A stretch of DNA of 64,000 nt from Nocardia sp. NBC_00416 (GCF_036032445.1 NZ_CP107932.1:5706501-5770500); one strand, 5' to 3'. Shown: positions 41,508 through 50,319, counted from the first letter of the stretch. A program made the numbers and translations. Notes: generated from the letters alone by a model not told the origin.

Positions 41508-42263
41508 GTGGGAGCACTCGACAAGATGACGGCACTGGTGACCGGCGGCAGCCGTGGGATAGGCCGGGCCATCGCCGAACGGCTTGCCCGCGACGGCGCT
41601 ACCGTTGCCATCACCTATGCCACGGACCACCCGGCGGCCGACGACGTCGTAGCCCGGATCCATGCGGAAGGTGGCCGGGCGGTGGCCGTGCAGGCCGAAT
41701 TCGGCACCCACGACGATGCCGCCCGGATGTGGGCGGCCTTCGATGCGGCGGTACCCGACAGGCGAGTCGACATACTCGTGAACAACGCCGGTGTCAGCTG
41801 CTATGCCGACATCTCGGAGCTCACCGAAGACGACTTCGACCGGGTGTTCGCCGTGAACGTACGCTCACCGTTCTTCATCGTGCAGCACGGACTCTCGCGG
41901 ATCCCCGACGGCGGACGGATCATCAATGTGTCCAGTGGGGCGGCGAGGTTGGCCCTGCCCGGTGCCATCGCCTACGGGTCGACCAAAGCAGCGTTGGACA
42001 CCTTCACCCTCAACCTTGCCAAGCAGCTCGGTCCACGCGGTATCACGGTCAATTCCCTCGCACCGGGAATCACCGACACCGATATGAACGCGAGTTGGTT
42101 GCGGGGCGACTCGGAAGCGAAATCCGGTGCCGCGGCGCTCGCGGCGCTCGGCCGGGTCGGCGCGCCCGCCGATATCGCCGATATTGCCGCGTTCCTCGCC
42201 TCCAGTGATGCCCGATGGATCACCGGCCGTGTCGTGGACGCTACCGGCGGCGCCGGCCTTTGA
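41508..42263 (+). CDS. Short-chain dehydrogenase under TetR control
   Basis: A 251-residue SDR: VTGGSRGIGRAIAERLARDG, NNAGVSCYAD, catalytic Ser in INVSSGAARL and YGSTKAALDTF. I chose GTG 41508 because GGAAGG lies 9 bases upstream, giving MGALDKMTALVTGG. TetR-SDR pairs of this kind often handle quinones or small ketones; nothing ties it to sterols. A 19-bp terminator follows. Confidence 0.85.
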   Translation: MGALDKMTALVTGGSRGIGRAIAERLARDGATVAITYATDHPAADDVVARIHAEGGRAVAVQAEFGTHDDAARMWAAFDAAVPDRRVDILVNNAGVSCYADISELTEDDFDRVFAVNVRSPFFIVQHGLSRIPDGGRIINVSSGAARLALPGAIAYGSTKAALDTFTLNLAKQLGPRGITVNSLAPGITDTDMNASWLRGDSEAKSGAAALAALGRVGAPADIADIAAFLASSDARWITGRVVDATGGAGL

Positions 42264-42389
42264 CACTACCGAGGCCGCCTGCTGTCGAGGTCCGGGGCCC
42301 GATACCGCACCGGAGGCGGGATCGCGCAATCCGGATCGATCAGGGCCCGGGCCCGAAAGGGCAGGTGGTGTTGTCACCATCGTGCGCAT

Positions 42390-42433
42390 ACGGGTCTGCC
42401 CGGCACACCGAACAGTGTGCCGGGCAGACCCGT
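42390..42433. terminator. 19-bp perfect hairpin after the SDR
   Basis: Arms 42390-42408 and 42415-42433 pair perfectly across CGAACA, in the convergent gap between the SDR and the NTF2-like gene. It probably ends both transcripts. Confidence 0.85.
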
Positions 42434-42483
42434 GGACGAGGCTTGAAGCGGCCGAGCCGGGAGGGAAGCCGGCCGGCCGCCGT

Positions 42484-42900
42484 TCAGGTGGCCGGTGCGG
42501 CCGTCGCCATGGCTCGGTCGATCTCCCAGAACGCGCGCAGGGCCAGGATCTTGCCCGCATCGTCCACCTTGTAGGTGAACACGCCCTCCGCGTCGATCCG
42601 GTGACCGCCGATGACGCTGCGGATCGCGCCGGTGAAGGCGACCTCGGGTCCACAGGCGAAGGAATCACCGAACAGGAACTCGATCGAGTCCGTCGCGGCT
42701 ATCGCTTTGTCCCAGAACGCCGCGATGGCCGCGGACCCACGATGGCCTTTGCCTTCGGGATCGAACCCGGACGGGCCGATCGGGTCCTCCACGACGCCGT
42801 CCGCGGCGAACAACGCCAGCCAGGCGTCCTTGTCCCGGGCGCGGACCGCGGCCTGGGACGCCAGGCCGGCTGCCCGGGCGGGATGTTCGTCGCTGCTCAT
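42484..42900 (-). CDS. NTF2/SnoaL-fold protein, ketosteroid isomerase-like
   Basis: A 138-residue protein of the NTF2-like fold used by delta5-3-ketosteroid isomerases and SnoaL cyclases: WLALFAADGVVEDPIGPSGF, then GHRGSAAIAAFWDKAI and ILALRAFWEIDRAM. The Asp in VEDPIG could correspond to the catalytic acid of ketosteroid isomerase, but this is not certain. It is the last gene of the minus-strand run OB-fold protein, ltp4, ltp3, LLM oxidoreductase. The start is ATG 42900 (MSSDEHPARA); an in-frame start at 43032 overlaps the LLM gene. Confidence 0.72.
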   Translation of the reverse strand: MSSDEHPARAAGLASQAAVRARDKDAWLALFAADGVVEDPIGPSGFDPEGKGHRGSAAIAAFWDKAIAATDSIEFLFGDSFACGPEVAFTGAIRSVIGGHRIDAEGVFTYKVDDAGKILALRAFWEIDRAMATAAPAT

Positions 42901-42958
42901 AGGGGTTCCTCTCCACAGGCCAGGGTGCCGCCGCCGCAGCGGCAGCGGCACCGGGCGC

Positions 42959-43840
42959 TCAGGCGATCGGGTTCTGGATGAATTCCTCGGCGAACTTGCG
43001 CAGCGCGTCCTTTTTCGCCTCGATTTCACCATCGAAACCGATACCCGCGGCCAGCCAGGGGATCACGATGGCGTCGGTGACACCCGCGTCGTACTGCTCC
43101 TGGTAACCGTCGCGGCCGAATTTGTCGATGCAGACCGCCTGGATCTCGAACGGGACATCGGCCCGTCCGTGTTCCGCCCGCAGTTCGCCCAGGCGGGCGA
43201 TGGTGGTCTGGAGATCGGCGAATTTCATCATCGCCGAGGTCCACCCGTCGCCGACCTTGGCCGCCCGGCGCAGCGCCACGTCGGTATGACCGCCGATATA
43301 GAACGGAACCGGCTCGCTCGGCGCGGGGCTCATCTGCAGTTCGTCGAAATCGAAGAAATCGCCGTGATATTCGACCATCCCGCCCTCGAGGACCCGCTTG
43401 ATGACCTCGATCATCTCGTCGACCCGGGCGCCGCGACGCGCGTAGGGCACGCCGCACCACTCGAATTCCTCCGGCGCCCAGCCGATTCCCACACCGAATC
43501 CGAACCGGTTGCCGGACAGGTTCGCCACCGACCCGACCTGCCGGGCCAGCAGCAGCGGATTACGCGATCCGAGTTTGAGCACATTGGTGTAGAAGCGCAG
43601 CCGGGTCGTCACCGCGGCCATGGCGGTCGCGGCGATGAGCGGATCCACCCACGGGGTCTCCGGTCCCCAGAAGCGGCTGCCGTCCGGAGTGTAGGGATAG
43701 TCCGCCGCCTGGGATTTCATATAGAACAGCGAATCCGGCAGCGCGATGGAGGTGAAGCCGACCTCCTCGGCGGTGCGGGCGAGCTCGGGCAGCTGATCCA
43801 GTGGGCTCAGCGCGATTCCGAGGCTGAATTTCAGTGTCAC
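42959..43840 (-). CDS. Luciferase-like (LLM) F420- or FMN-dependent oxidoreductase
   Basis: A 293-residue luciferase-fold protein: FTSIALPDSLFYM, FYTNVLKLGSRNPLLLARQVG, GFGVGIGWAPEEFEWCGVPY and PFYIGGHTDVALRRAAKVGDGW are typical of the group (TIGR03619/F420-dependent class). It starts at GTG 43840, overlapping the ltp3 stop by GTGA, so it is co-translated with the thiolases. The cofactor cannot be decided from sequence. A second LLM gene of the same fold lies divergent at 47156. Confidence 0.8.
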   Translation of the reverse strand: MTLKFSLGIALSPLDQLPELARTAEEVGFTSIALPDSLFYMKSQAADYPYTPDGSRFWGPETPWVDPLIAATAMAAVTTRLRFYTNVLKLGSRNPLLLARQVGSVANLSGNRFGFGVGIGWAPEEFEWCGVPYARRGARVDEMIEVIKRVLEGGMVEYHGDFFDFDELQMSPAPSEPVPFYIGGHTDVALRRAAKVGDGWTSAMMKFADLQTTIARLGELRAEHGRADVPFEIQAVCIDKFGRDGYQEQYDAGVTDAIVIPWLAAGIGFDGEIEAKKDALRKFAEEFIQNPIA

Positions 43841-45003
43841 GGGCGTTCCGATCCCACGACCCACATGGAGAAGTACTGCGAGCCGCCGCCGTAGGCGTGG
43901 CCCAGAGCTTTGCGGGCGTTGTCGACCTGGTAATCCCCGGCCCGCTCCATCACCTGCTTGGCGGCCTCGGCGAACCGGATCATGCCGGAGGCGCCGATGG
44001 GGTTGGACGAGAGCACTCCACCCGAGGGGTTGACCGGCAGCGCGCCGCCGATCTCGGTTTCGCCTTTGTCGGTGAGCTTCCAGCCGTCGCCGGGGGCGGC
44101 GAATCCGAGGTTCTCCAGCCACATCGGCTCGAACCACGAGAACGGCACGTAGATCTCGGCCGCATCGATCTCGGCGAGCGGGTCGGTGATCCCGGCCTGC
44201 GCCCACAGTGCCTTGGCCGCATCCTGACCCGCCTGCGGGTTCACCTGGTCACGGCCGGCATAGGCCAGTGGCTCGGTGCGCATCGCGGTGGCGTGGATCC
44301 AGCCGACCTTCTTACCGGAGGCTTCCACCGCGGCCGCCGACTGCTCGCCGCCGATGACCACCGCGCAGGCGCCGTCGGAGGACGGGCAGGTCTCGTCGAA
44401 TCGGATGGGATCCCACAGCATTTGGGAGGCCAGTACTTCTTCGACGGTCTTATCGCCCTGTTTGAGATGGGCGTGCGGGTTCTTGGCTCCGTTACGCCGA
44501 TCCTTGGCGGCGACCGTTGCGCCGATGTGCAGGGGCGCGTTCGAACGCCGGATATAGGAGCGCACATGCGGCGCGAAGTAGCCGCCGGCACCCGCGCCGA
44601 CCGGCATGGTGAAGGGCACCGGAATCGACAGGGCCCACATGGCGTTCGATTCCGACTGCTTCTCCCAGGCGATGGCGAGCACCCGCTCGTGCACACCACC
44701 CTGCACCATGCTGGCGGCCACACAGGCGGTGGAGCCGCCGACCGACCCCGCGGTATGCACGCGCAAAAGCGGTTTCCCGGGTGCGCCCAGCGCGTCGGCC
44801 AGGTACAGCTCGGGCATCATCATGCCCTCGAACATGTCCGGCGCCTTGCCGATGACGATCGCGTCGATATCGGCCATGGTCAGGTCGGCGTCGGCCAGCG
44901 CCCGGTCGATCGCCTCCCGACACATCCCGGCCATCGAGACATCGCTGCGCTTGGCGACGTGATGGGTCTGTCCGGTGCCCAGCACCGCGGCGGGGAAACT
45001 CAT
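43837..45003 (-). CDS. ltp3: Ltp3-type thiolase-fold aldolase
   Basis: A 388-residue lipid-transfer/thiolase-like protein (SCP-x fold): AVLGTGQTHHV at the start, AGSVGGSTACVAASMVQGG, LNPSGG-like PVNPSGGVLSSNPIGASG and LGHAYGGGSQYF at the end. By length and neighbours it fits Ltp3 (Rv3523). Ltp3 and Ltp4 were reported to be needed for degrading C24-branched sterol side chains in Rhodococcus; the related Ltp2-DUF35 complexes are retro-aldolases. It overlaps ltp4 upstream and the LLM gene downstream by four bases each. Confidence 0.85.
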   Translation of the reverse strand: MSFPAAVLGTGQTHHVAKRSDVSMAGMCREAIDRALADADLTMADIDAIVIGKAPDMFEGMMMPELYLADALGAPGKPLLRVHTAGSVGGSTACVAASMVQGGVHERVLAIAWEKQSESNAMWALSIPVPFTMPVGAGAGGYFAPHVRSYIRRSNAPLHIGATVAAKDRRNGAKNPHAHLKQGDKTVEEVLASQMLWDPIRFDETCPSSDGACAVVIGGEQSAAAVEASGKKVGWIHATAMRTEPLAYAGRDQVNPQAGQDAAKALWAQAGITDPLAEIDAAEIYVPFSWFEPMWLENLGFAAPGDGWKLTDKGETEIGGALPVNPSGGVLSSNPIGASGMIRFAEAAKQVMERAGDYQVDNARKALGHAYGGGSQYFSMWVVGSERP

Positions 45004-46067
45004 CGGCGGGCCTCCGAATTCAGTACTGTCACAAGGTTCTGCTGCAGGGCCGGGCCGCTGGTGGCATGTGCCAGGGTGCGCCCGGCGGTGCCCGCCATGA
45101 TGGGCAGCGCGGCGTAGCCGATGCGCTCCAGCCCGGTGGCGAACATGGGGTTGCCGGCCAGTGCGCCGCCGGACGGGTTGACCGAGGTCTCCGGTTTCAA
45201 TCCGAGCGCTTCGGCGAGGATGAGCTGCTGGTGGCTGAACGGCGCGTGCAGTTCGGCCACATCGATGCCGGTGGTGTCGCCGCCGGTCACCGCCTGTCCC
45301 GCGGCCGCCGCCGAGGGGGAGGTGGTCAGATCGCGGGCGCCCAGCGCACTGGAATCGATCCGGTGCGCCATTCCGGTGATCCACGCGGGCCGCTCGGACA
45401 GTTCGCGGGCGCGGTCACCGACCGCCAGCACGATGGCCGCGGCCCCGTCGGTGATCGGCGCGCAGTCGTGGGCCCGGAGCGGGTCCGCGACGTACGGGTT
45501 GGCCAGCAGATCGTCGACCGAGGTGCCGTGGACGGTGTGCGCCGCCGAGACGGCGGCCATATCGCGTTCGGTCCACCGGCCGGCATCGAGTCCGGCGCGG
45601 GCCTGGAGTCCGGCGACGGCCAGCGAATCCGGCCACAGGGGAGTGACCAGGTAAGGGTCGAGCTGGGTGGCCAGCACCTGGCGAAGAGTGCTCGCGGAAG
45701 ACTTGCCGAAGCCGTACACGAGGGCGGTGTGCGCCTGCCCGGAGCGCAGTTTCACCCACGCCTCGTACAGGGCCCAGGCGGCGTCCATTTCCACATGGGA
45801 TTCGTTGATCGGCGGCACCGCCCCGATCGAATCGATCGCGGAGATGAACGAAAAGGAACGTCCGGCCAGGTAGTCCGACGATCCGGAGCACCAGAAGTCG
45901 ATATCGGACTTGGTGATGCCGAGCTGGTCGTAGAGCTGCTGGAAGCAGGGGACCAGCATCTCCACACCGTTGGTGGTGCCGTAGGTCTCCGACACATGCG
46001 GTGCGTGTGCGAAGCCGACGACAGCGATATCGGTGGCGTTATCGGTGGAACGCTCGGTGATGGTCAC
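45000..46067 (-). CDS. ltp4: Ltp4-type thiolase-fold aldolase
   Basis: A 355-residue thiolase-fold protein, shorter than Ltp3, as expected for Ltp4 (Rv3522). Motifs include AVVGFAHAPHV, FWCSGSSDYLAGRSFSF, VEMDAAWALYEAWV, CAPITDGAAAIVLAVGD, AELHAPFSHQQL and SVNPSGGALAGNPMFATG. With Ltp3 and the OB-fold protein upstream it probably forms a side-chain retro-aldolase complex. GTG 46067 lies 14 bases after the end of the OB-fold gene; its ribosome site is weak. Confidence 0.85.
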   Translation of the reverse strand: MTITERSTDNATDIAVVGFAHAPHVSETYGTTNGVEMLVPCFQQLYDQLGITKSDIDFWCSGSSDYLAGRSFSFISAIDSIGAVPPINESHVEMDAAWALYEAWVKLRSGQAHTALVYGFGKSSASTLRQVLATQLDPYLVTPLWPDSLAVAGLQARAGLDAGRWTERDMAAVSAAHTVHGTSVDDLLANPYVADPLRAHDCAPITDGAAAIVLAVGDRARELSERPAWITGMAHRIDSSALGARDLTTSPSAAAAGQAVTGGDTTGIDVAELHAPFSHQQLILAEALGLKPETSVNPSGGALAGNPMFATGLERIGYAALPIMAGTAGRTLAHATSGPALQQNLVTVLNSEARR

Positions 46068-46080
46068 GCGGGGAGCCCTC

Positions 46081-47094
46081 TCACAGGTGATGCTTGTAGG
46101 TGTCGTAATCGGCATCCGGCTCGCCGGTCGGCTCGAAGTGGTCGATATTGGCCATCGTGAAGTCCCACTCCTCGCGGGGCTTCCAGACCACCTTGACCCG
46201 CATACCCATCCGTACTTCGGTGGCCTCACAGCCGAGCACCAGGTGCAGGAAGGGGATATCCGCGCCGTCGATCAGCACGTACGCGGCCACATAGGGTGGT
46301 TTGATCCGCTGACCCTGGAACGGCACGTTCACGATGCAGAAGGTGGTGACGATGCCCGTATGGGCCAGCTCGACCATATCGGCGGTGGAGCGTCCGTCGA
46401 CCGGGTCGACGCCGCGCGGCGGGAAGTACACCTTGCTGTTCGCGTCGGCACGACCGCCGATGAGCTTGCCCTCCTTCAAACCGCGCAGGAAGGCGGTCTC
46501 CTCGGGGGACGCGGTGTGCTTGTAATCCATCGCGATCGGCGTGGTGATCATCGTGACCGGTTCGGCGTCCGATGCCGGGGCCGGGTCGGCCGTCGGGGTG
46601 TCACCGGGCTCGAAGCAGGCGATGTCGTGGATGGTGCCGGTGGTCTCCCCGGCCCAGCGGGCCGTCACGCGCATACCGGTGCTGATCTGCTCCGGGGACT
46701 GCACATCCACCGCGTGCAGCAGGGCGGTGTCGGCGCCGTCCAGCTGGATCAGCGCGTACGCGAACGGCCGGTCGAAGGGCTGGTCCGGGAGCGGGTCGCG
46801 GACCCAGCTCCAGGACTTCACGGTGCCTGTCGAGGCGACCTCGACGAATTCCGAGAGCGGTTCGGCGGTCACCGGGTCGTATTCGGCCGGCGGTACCAGT
46901 ACCCGGCCGTCGGAACCGCGGTTGCCGAAGATGCGGCGCTCGCGGAGCCCGGTCAGGAACTTGCCGATGGTGGGCCCGACGGAACGCGTGTAGTCGAACT
47001 GCATCCGCAGGGGCGCACTGAGCACATCGCTCGGTTTCAGTCCCGGCGGGCGTTCCTGCGTAATTACCGTGGGTGCAGTATTCCCCTGAGTCAC
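46081..47094 (-). CDS. Tandem OB-fold (DUF35) partner of Ltp3/Ltp4, Rv3521-like
   Basis: A 337-residue protein with two related halves. Both carry the DUF35-type pattern: FLTGLRERRIFGNRGSDGRV, then VPPAEYDP and SWVRDPLPD in the first; FLRGLKEGKLIGGRADANSK, YFPPRGVDP and FCIVNVPFQGQ in the second. Both end with ...FAYALIQLDGADT or ...YVAAYVLIDGADI-type OB strands. No CxxC zinc ribbon is visible, unlike many DUF35 proteins. The cognate Ltp2-ChsH2 DUF35 interaction suggests it activates Ltp3 or Ltp4. First gene of the minus-strand operon, under a KstR-type box, probably leaderless at GTG 47094. Confidence 0.82.
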   Translation of the reverse strand: MTQGNTAPTVITQERPPGLKPSDVLSAPLRMQFDYTRSVGPTIGKFLTGLRERRIFGNRGSDGRVLVPPAEYDPVTAEPLSEFVEVASTGTVKSWSWVRDPLPDQPFDRPFAYALIQLDGADTALLHAVDVQSPEQISTGMRVTARWAGETTGTIHDIACFEPGDTPTADPAPASDAEPVTMITTPIAMDYKHTASPEETAFLRGLKEGKLIGGRADANSKVYFPPRGVDPVDGRSTADMVELAHTGIVTTFCIVNVPFQGQRIKPPYVAAYVLIDGADIPFLHLVLGCEATEVRMGMRVKVVWKPREEWDFTMANIDHFEPTGEPDADYDTYKHHL

Positions 47095-47103
47095 GATATC
47101 GAG

Positions 47104-47117
47104 TAGAACAGGTTCTT
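47104..47117. promoter_or_regulatory. KstR-type operator between OB-fold and LLM genes
   Basis: TAGAACAGGTTCTT matches TnnAACnnGTTnnA except for the last base. It lies 10 bases from the OB-fold GTG and 38 bases before the divergent LLM gene. Confidence 0.8.
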
Positions 47118-47155
47118 ATTCTGCTGGCAAGCAGTTGGCCGGAAAGGGGTCGGAT

Positions 47156-48193
47156 GTGAAGTTCGGATTGCAGCTCGGATATTGGAGCGCGGGACCGCCG
47201 GAACATGCCGCCGAGGTCGTGGTCGCGGCCGAGGAAGCCGGGTTCGACGCGGTGTTCGCCGCCGAGTCCTGGGGGTCGGACGCCTTCACCCCGCTGGCCT
47301 GGTGGGGGTCGGCGACGGAGCGGGTGCGGCTGGGCACCTCGGTGGTGCAGCTGTCGGCGCGCACCCCCACCGCGACGGCGATGCACGCGCTGACCCTCGA
47401 CCATCTCAGCGGCGGCCGGGCGATCCTGGGCCTCGGCGTCTCCGGTCCGCAGGTGGTGGAGGGCTGGTACGGCCAGCCGTTTGCCAAACCGTTGCAGCGC
47501 ACCCGTGAATATGTCGATATCGTGCGCAAGGTGCTGGCCCGGCAGGGGCCGGTGGTCAACGACGGGCCGAACTATCCATTGCCGTACAACGGCCCCGGCG
47601 CGACCGGTCTGGGTAAGCCGCTCAAGCCGATAACCCACCCGCTACGTGCGGATCTGCCGATCTGGCTGGGCGCGGAAGGGCCGAAGAACGTCGCCCTCAC
47701 CGCCGAGATCGCCGACGGCTGGCTGGCCATCTACTACACGCCCCGCATGGCGGATGTGTACAACGAATGGCTGGACGAGGGCTTCGCGCGGCCGGGTGCC
47801 CGGCGTTCGCGGGAGGATTTCGAGATCGCCGCCACCGCGCAGGTGATAATCACCGACGATCCGGCGGCCGAGATCGAACGCATGCGCTGGATCACCTCGC
47901 TCTACATCGGCGGGATGGGGGCGCCCGAGCTCAATTTCCATGCCCAGGTGTACCGCCGGATGGGCTACGAGAAGGAGGTCGACGAGATCGGCCGCCTCTT
48001 CCAGGCGGGTCGTAAGGCCGAGGCCGCGGCCGTCGTACCGGACGAGCTGGTACTGGAGACCGCGATCATCGGCAACGAGTCCCAGGTTCGCGAGCAGATC
48101 GGAGTCTGGGAGGCCGCCGGTGTCACCATGCTTTTGGTCTCGGTGCCGGACGTGGCGCAACTGAAGCGTTTGGCGCCACTCGTCGCACCGTAG
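47156..48193 (+). CDS. LLM F420-dependent oxidoreductase, Rv3520c-like
   Basis: A 345-residue luciferase-like oxidoreductase starting MKFGLQLGYWSAG from GTG 47156, which has AAAGGGG upstream. Other family segments are AVFAAESWGSDAFTPL, GTSVVQLSARTPTATAMHAL, LGLGVSGPQVVEGWYG and the tail YRRMGYEKEVDEIGRLF. Rv3520c lies next to Rv3521-ltp4-ltp3 in mycobacteria, and the same divergent layout is seen here. It is KstR-linked by the box at 47104. Its substrate is unknown. Confidence 0.85.
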   Translation: MKFGLQLGYWSAGPPEHAAEVVVAAEEAGFDAVFAAESWGSDAFTPLAWWGSATERVRLGTSVVQLSARTPTATAMHALTLDHLSGGRAILGLGVSGPQVVEGWYGQPFAKPLQRTREYVDIVRKVLARQGPVVNDGPNYPLPYNGPGATGLGKPLKPITHPLRADLPIWLGAEGPKNVALTAEIADGWLAIYYTPRMADVYNEWLDEGFARPGARRSREDFEIAATAQVIITDDPAAEIERMRWITSLYIGGMGAPELNFHAQVYRRMGYEKEVDEIGRLFQAGRKAEAAAVVPDELVLETAIIGNESQVREQIGVWEAAGVTMLLVSVPDVAQLKRLAPLVAP

Positions 48194-48204
48194 AACTTGT
48201 TTCA
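48191..48204. promoter_or_regulatory. KstR-type site without an obvious target
   Basis: TAGAACTTGTTTCA matches TnnAACnnGTTnnA completely but overlaps the stop of the LLM gene at 48193. No plus-strand gene follows for more than 2 kb and the nearest minus-strand gene ends at 48563. It may be a chance match or the relic of a lost gene. Confidence 0.6.
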
Positions 48205-48308
48205 GAAAATGCGCTCTACCGCTACCCGCCGCAGCCCGGCGGGTAGCGGGTTGGCACCTGAAGCGTTGCCGCGCGGTGCGTCGGCGTTGCCGAATCGAGA
48301 ACCGAGAA

Positions 48309-48542
48309 TCAGTCCGGTATCGACGGTCGTCGGTCCAGCACGGCGCACCACCGGTCGAGTGAGCGCGCGGTCCCGAGTTCGGACCGTGCCGTGGGATTGT
48401 CGGCGTAATGGGTGAGGAAGCGGTAGCGCCGATGGCCGTCCGCGGCCGGCCGAGTGCACTCCAAGAACGATATGCAGCATCCAGATCTGGCGCGGCCGAC
48501 TGCCCACCAGCTAACGTCCGGGCACGCCGACTCCACCCGCAC
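48309..48542 (-). pseudogene. C-terminal gene fragment, family not recognised
   Basis: A 77-codon minus-strand frame. Its last 45 residues (DGHRRYRFLTHYADNPTARS and on to DRWCAVLDRRPSIPD) read like the end of a real protein, with normal composition. The first 35 (CPDVSWWAVGRARSGCC) do not, and there is no ribosome site. It is likely the remnant of a lost gene. The rest of 48205-48562 has no supportable gene. Confidence 0.4.
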
Positions 48543-48562
48543 TTCGAACGTTCGACGCCGAT

Positions 48563-48985
48563 TCAGTGAGCCTCGGTCGTTTCCCAGGGATTGAGGATGG
48601 CGAGACCCAGATCGGTGAAATCCTTGACGTTCTGGGTTGCTACCGGGCAGTCGTTAGCGAGGCAGATCGCGGCAATCTGTGCATCCGCATACCCGATCGG
48701 CCGGCCTCGGCGACGACGTTCGGCGACAATCCGACCGTAGATACGTGCGGCACGGAAATCGTAGGGTTCGACCTCGTCACCGAATTCGTCGAACAGGTCC
48801 GTCGCCAAGGTGGCCAGGCCCGCCCTGCGGGATCCCTCCGGTAGATTCTCGATGCCTGCCCAGATCTCGCCGATGGTCACTGTGCTGATCGTGATGTCGT
48901 CGGATTCCTCCAGCCAGGTGAGCACGTGGTTGTCGGGCGTGGGCTTGAACAGCTCGGACACGACATTGGTATCGGCGATGATCAC
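48563..48985 (-). CDS. vapC: PIN-domain toxin VapC
   Basis: A 140-residue PIN ribonuclease. The acidic site is spread over IIADTNVVSELFK (Asp), ISTVTIGEIWAGI (Glu), GRPIGYADAQIAAI (Asp) and TQNVKDFTDLGL (Asp). It starts at GTG 48985, overlapping the antitoxin stop by GTGA. The antitoxin resembles FitA, so this is a FitB-like VapC; the RNA target is unknown. It lies in an accessory stretch behind the sterol side-chain genes. Confidence 0.9.
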   Translation of the reverse strand: MIIADTNVVSELFKPTPDNHVLTWLEESDDITISTVTIGEIWAGIENLPEGSRRAGLATLATDLFDEFGDEVEPYDFRAARIYGRIVAERRRRGRPIGYADAQIAAICLANDCPVATQNVKDFTDLGLAILNPWETTEAH

Positions 48986-49203
48986 AGCTGTGCAGCCCCC
49001 GCCTCGGGCTGCTCCGGGATGTCCAGCTCGGCTGCGTAGGGCCGACTGCGCTCGTAGAGCTCGTGCAACAGCCGTTTCGGGCGCACCGCTGCGGCGAGTA
49101 TGTCCCGGGCTTCGGCCTCCATGCTTCGTCCATGCGCGGCCGCTCGTCTGCGCAGGCGTTCCTTGACGTCCTTGTCCAAGTCGCGGATCGTTATCGTTGC
49201 CAC
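48982..49203 (-). CDS. vapB: FitA/VapB-type antitoxin
   Basis: A 73-residue antitoxin with a ribbon-helix-helix: ATITIRDLDKDVKERLRRRAAA then GRSMEAEARDILAAAV. The C-terminal tail (ELYERSRPYAAELDIPE) would neutralise the toxin. The start is GTG 49203, 7 bases after TAGCAT and without a ribosome site, so it is probably leaderless. An inverted repeat at 49204-49227 overlaps the -10 and would allow autorepression. Confidence 0.88.
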   Translation of the reverse strand: MATITIRDLDKDVKERLRRRAAAHGRSMEAEARDILAAAVRPKRLLHELYERSRPYAAELDIPEQPEAGAAQL

Positions 49204-49227
49204 GCAATCAATGCTAGCAATGATTGC
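49204..49227. promoter_or_regulatory. Operator of the vapBC pair
   Basis: GCAATCA and TGATTGC are perfect arms around ATGCTAGCAA, immediately upstream of the vapB GTG and covering its TAGCAT -10. Confidence 0.75.
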
Positions 49228-49314
49228 ATTGTGGTGTCACGATCGACTGTGGGTTACGGCCAGAAGCTCCGATTCCCCGCCCAGCCGGCGATCGATACCG
49301 CCGGCCTGAGCCTT

Positions 49315-50319
49315 TCAGGCCGGTTCGCCTACCGGCTCCTCTATCCATTCCGGCGGCAGATCGAACAGCGGGAAAAGCCGCTCGGTGTCCAGGAAGAAGT
49401 TCAGGCCCGCGATCACGCCGTCCTGCATTTCCAGCACCGTGATGGACCACGGGACCCAGCGGCCGGGTTCGCCGCTCGGCTTGTAATGGCCGAACGCAGG
49501 ATGTCCGTTGGCGCCGGAGAGCGGGACCAGCCGGGAATCGCGGCAGGCCGCACCCGTACCCAGCATGAAGGCCGCGACGTTCTCCGGGCCGGAGATCCAG
49601 AGATCGAAGGGCGGCATGGACAGCGCCACGTCGCTTTTCAGCAGCGTGGTGAGCGCGTCCATATCGTAGGACTCGAATGCCGTCACGAAGTCCGCGACGA
49701 GCTTGCGCTGCTCTTCGTCGGCCTCGTCGAAGCTGTCGGTCTCGGCGGGTTTGACCTTGCTCATGGTGGCGCGGGCCCGCTGCAGGGCGCTGTTCACCGA
49801 CGCGGTGCTCATGGTGAGGGCTTCGGCGGTTTCGTTGGCCGAGAAGCGCAGTACCTCGCGCATGATCAGAATGGCGCGCTGCGTGGCGGGCAGATGCTGG
49901 CAGGCGGCGACGAAGGCCAGGCGCAGGGAATCCTTCGCGCTGGCATGCTCGGCGGGATCGGCGCCGAAGGCGAGCGAATTGGGGATGGGCTCAACCCAGA
50001 CGTAATCCGGCTGAGGGGGCGGCAGCGGTCTGTCCGGAGTGGAGGCGCCGGACAGATCCATCGGCCGGGCGCGGCGCTGCGGGCCGTCGAGCATATCGAG
50101 GCAGATATTGGTGGTGATCTTGTAGAGCCAGGACCGCAGGCTGGCCCTGCCCTCGAAGGAGTCGTAGGACTTCCAGGCGCGGGTGAACGCATCCTGGACG
50201 GCGTCCTCGGCTTCGAAGGACGACCCCAGCATGCGGTAGGCGTAGGCGCAGAGTTCGCGTCTGTGCGCCTCGAAAGATCTCAGGACATCGGCATCGACGG
50301 TGCCGGTCTGCTCGCTCAT
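49315..50319 (-). CDS. ECF sigma factor with C-terminal SnoaL domain (SigG/ECF41-like)
   Basis: A 334-residue sigma factor. Region 2 covers about residues 15-85 (LCAYAYRMLGSSFEAEDAVQ, then AFTRAWKSYDSF). Region 4 covers 130-185 (LPATQRAILIMREVLRFSAN then TASVNSALQRARATM). A SnoaL/NTF2-like domain fills 200-330, as in ECF41 and SigG-type factors, which control themselves through this tail instead of a classical anti-sigma factor. Start ATG 50319. No anti-sigma gene is adjacent. A KstR-like box upstream (50362) makes control by sterols conceivable but unproven. Confidence 0.85.
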   Translation of the reverse strand: MSEQTGTVDADVLRSFEAHRRELCAYAYRMLGSSFEAEDAVQDAFTRAWKSYDSFEGRASLRSWLYKITTNICLDMLDGPQRRARPMDLSGASTPDRPLPPPQPDYVWVEPIPNSLAFGADPAEHASAKDSLRLAFVAACQHLPATQRAILIMREVLRFSANETAEALTMSTASVNSALQRARATMSKVKPAETDSFDEADEEQRKLVADFVTAFESYDMDALTTLLKSDVALSMPPFDLWISGPENVAAFMLGTGAACRDSRLVPLSGANGHPAFGHYKPSGEPGRWVPWSITVLEMQDGVIAGLNFFLDTERLFPLFDLPPEWIEEPVGEPA

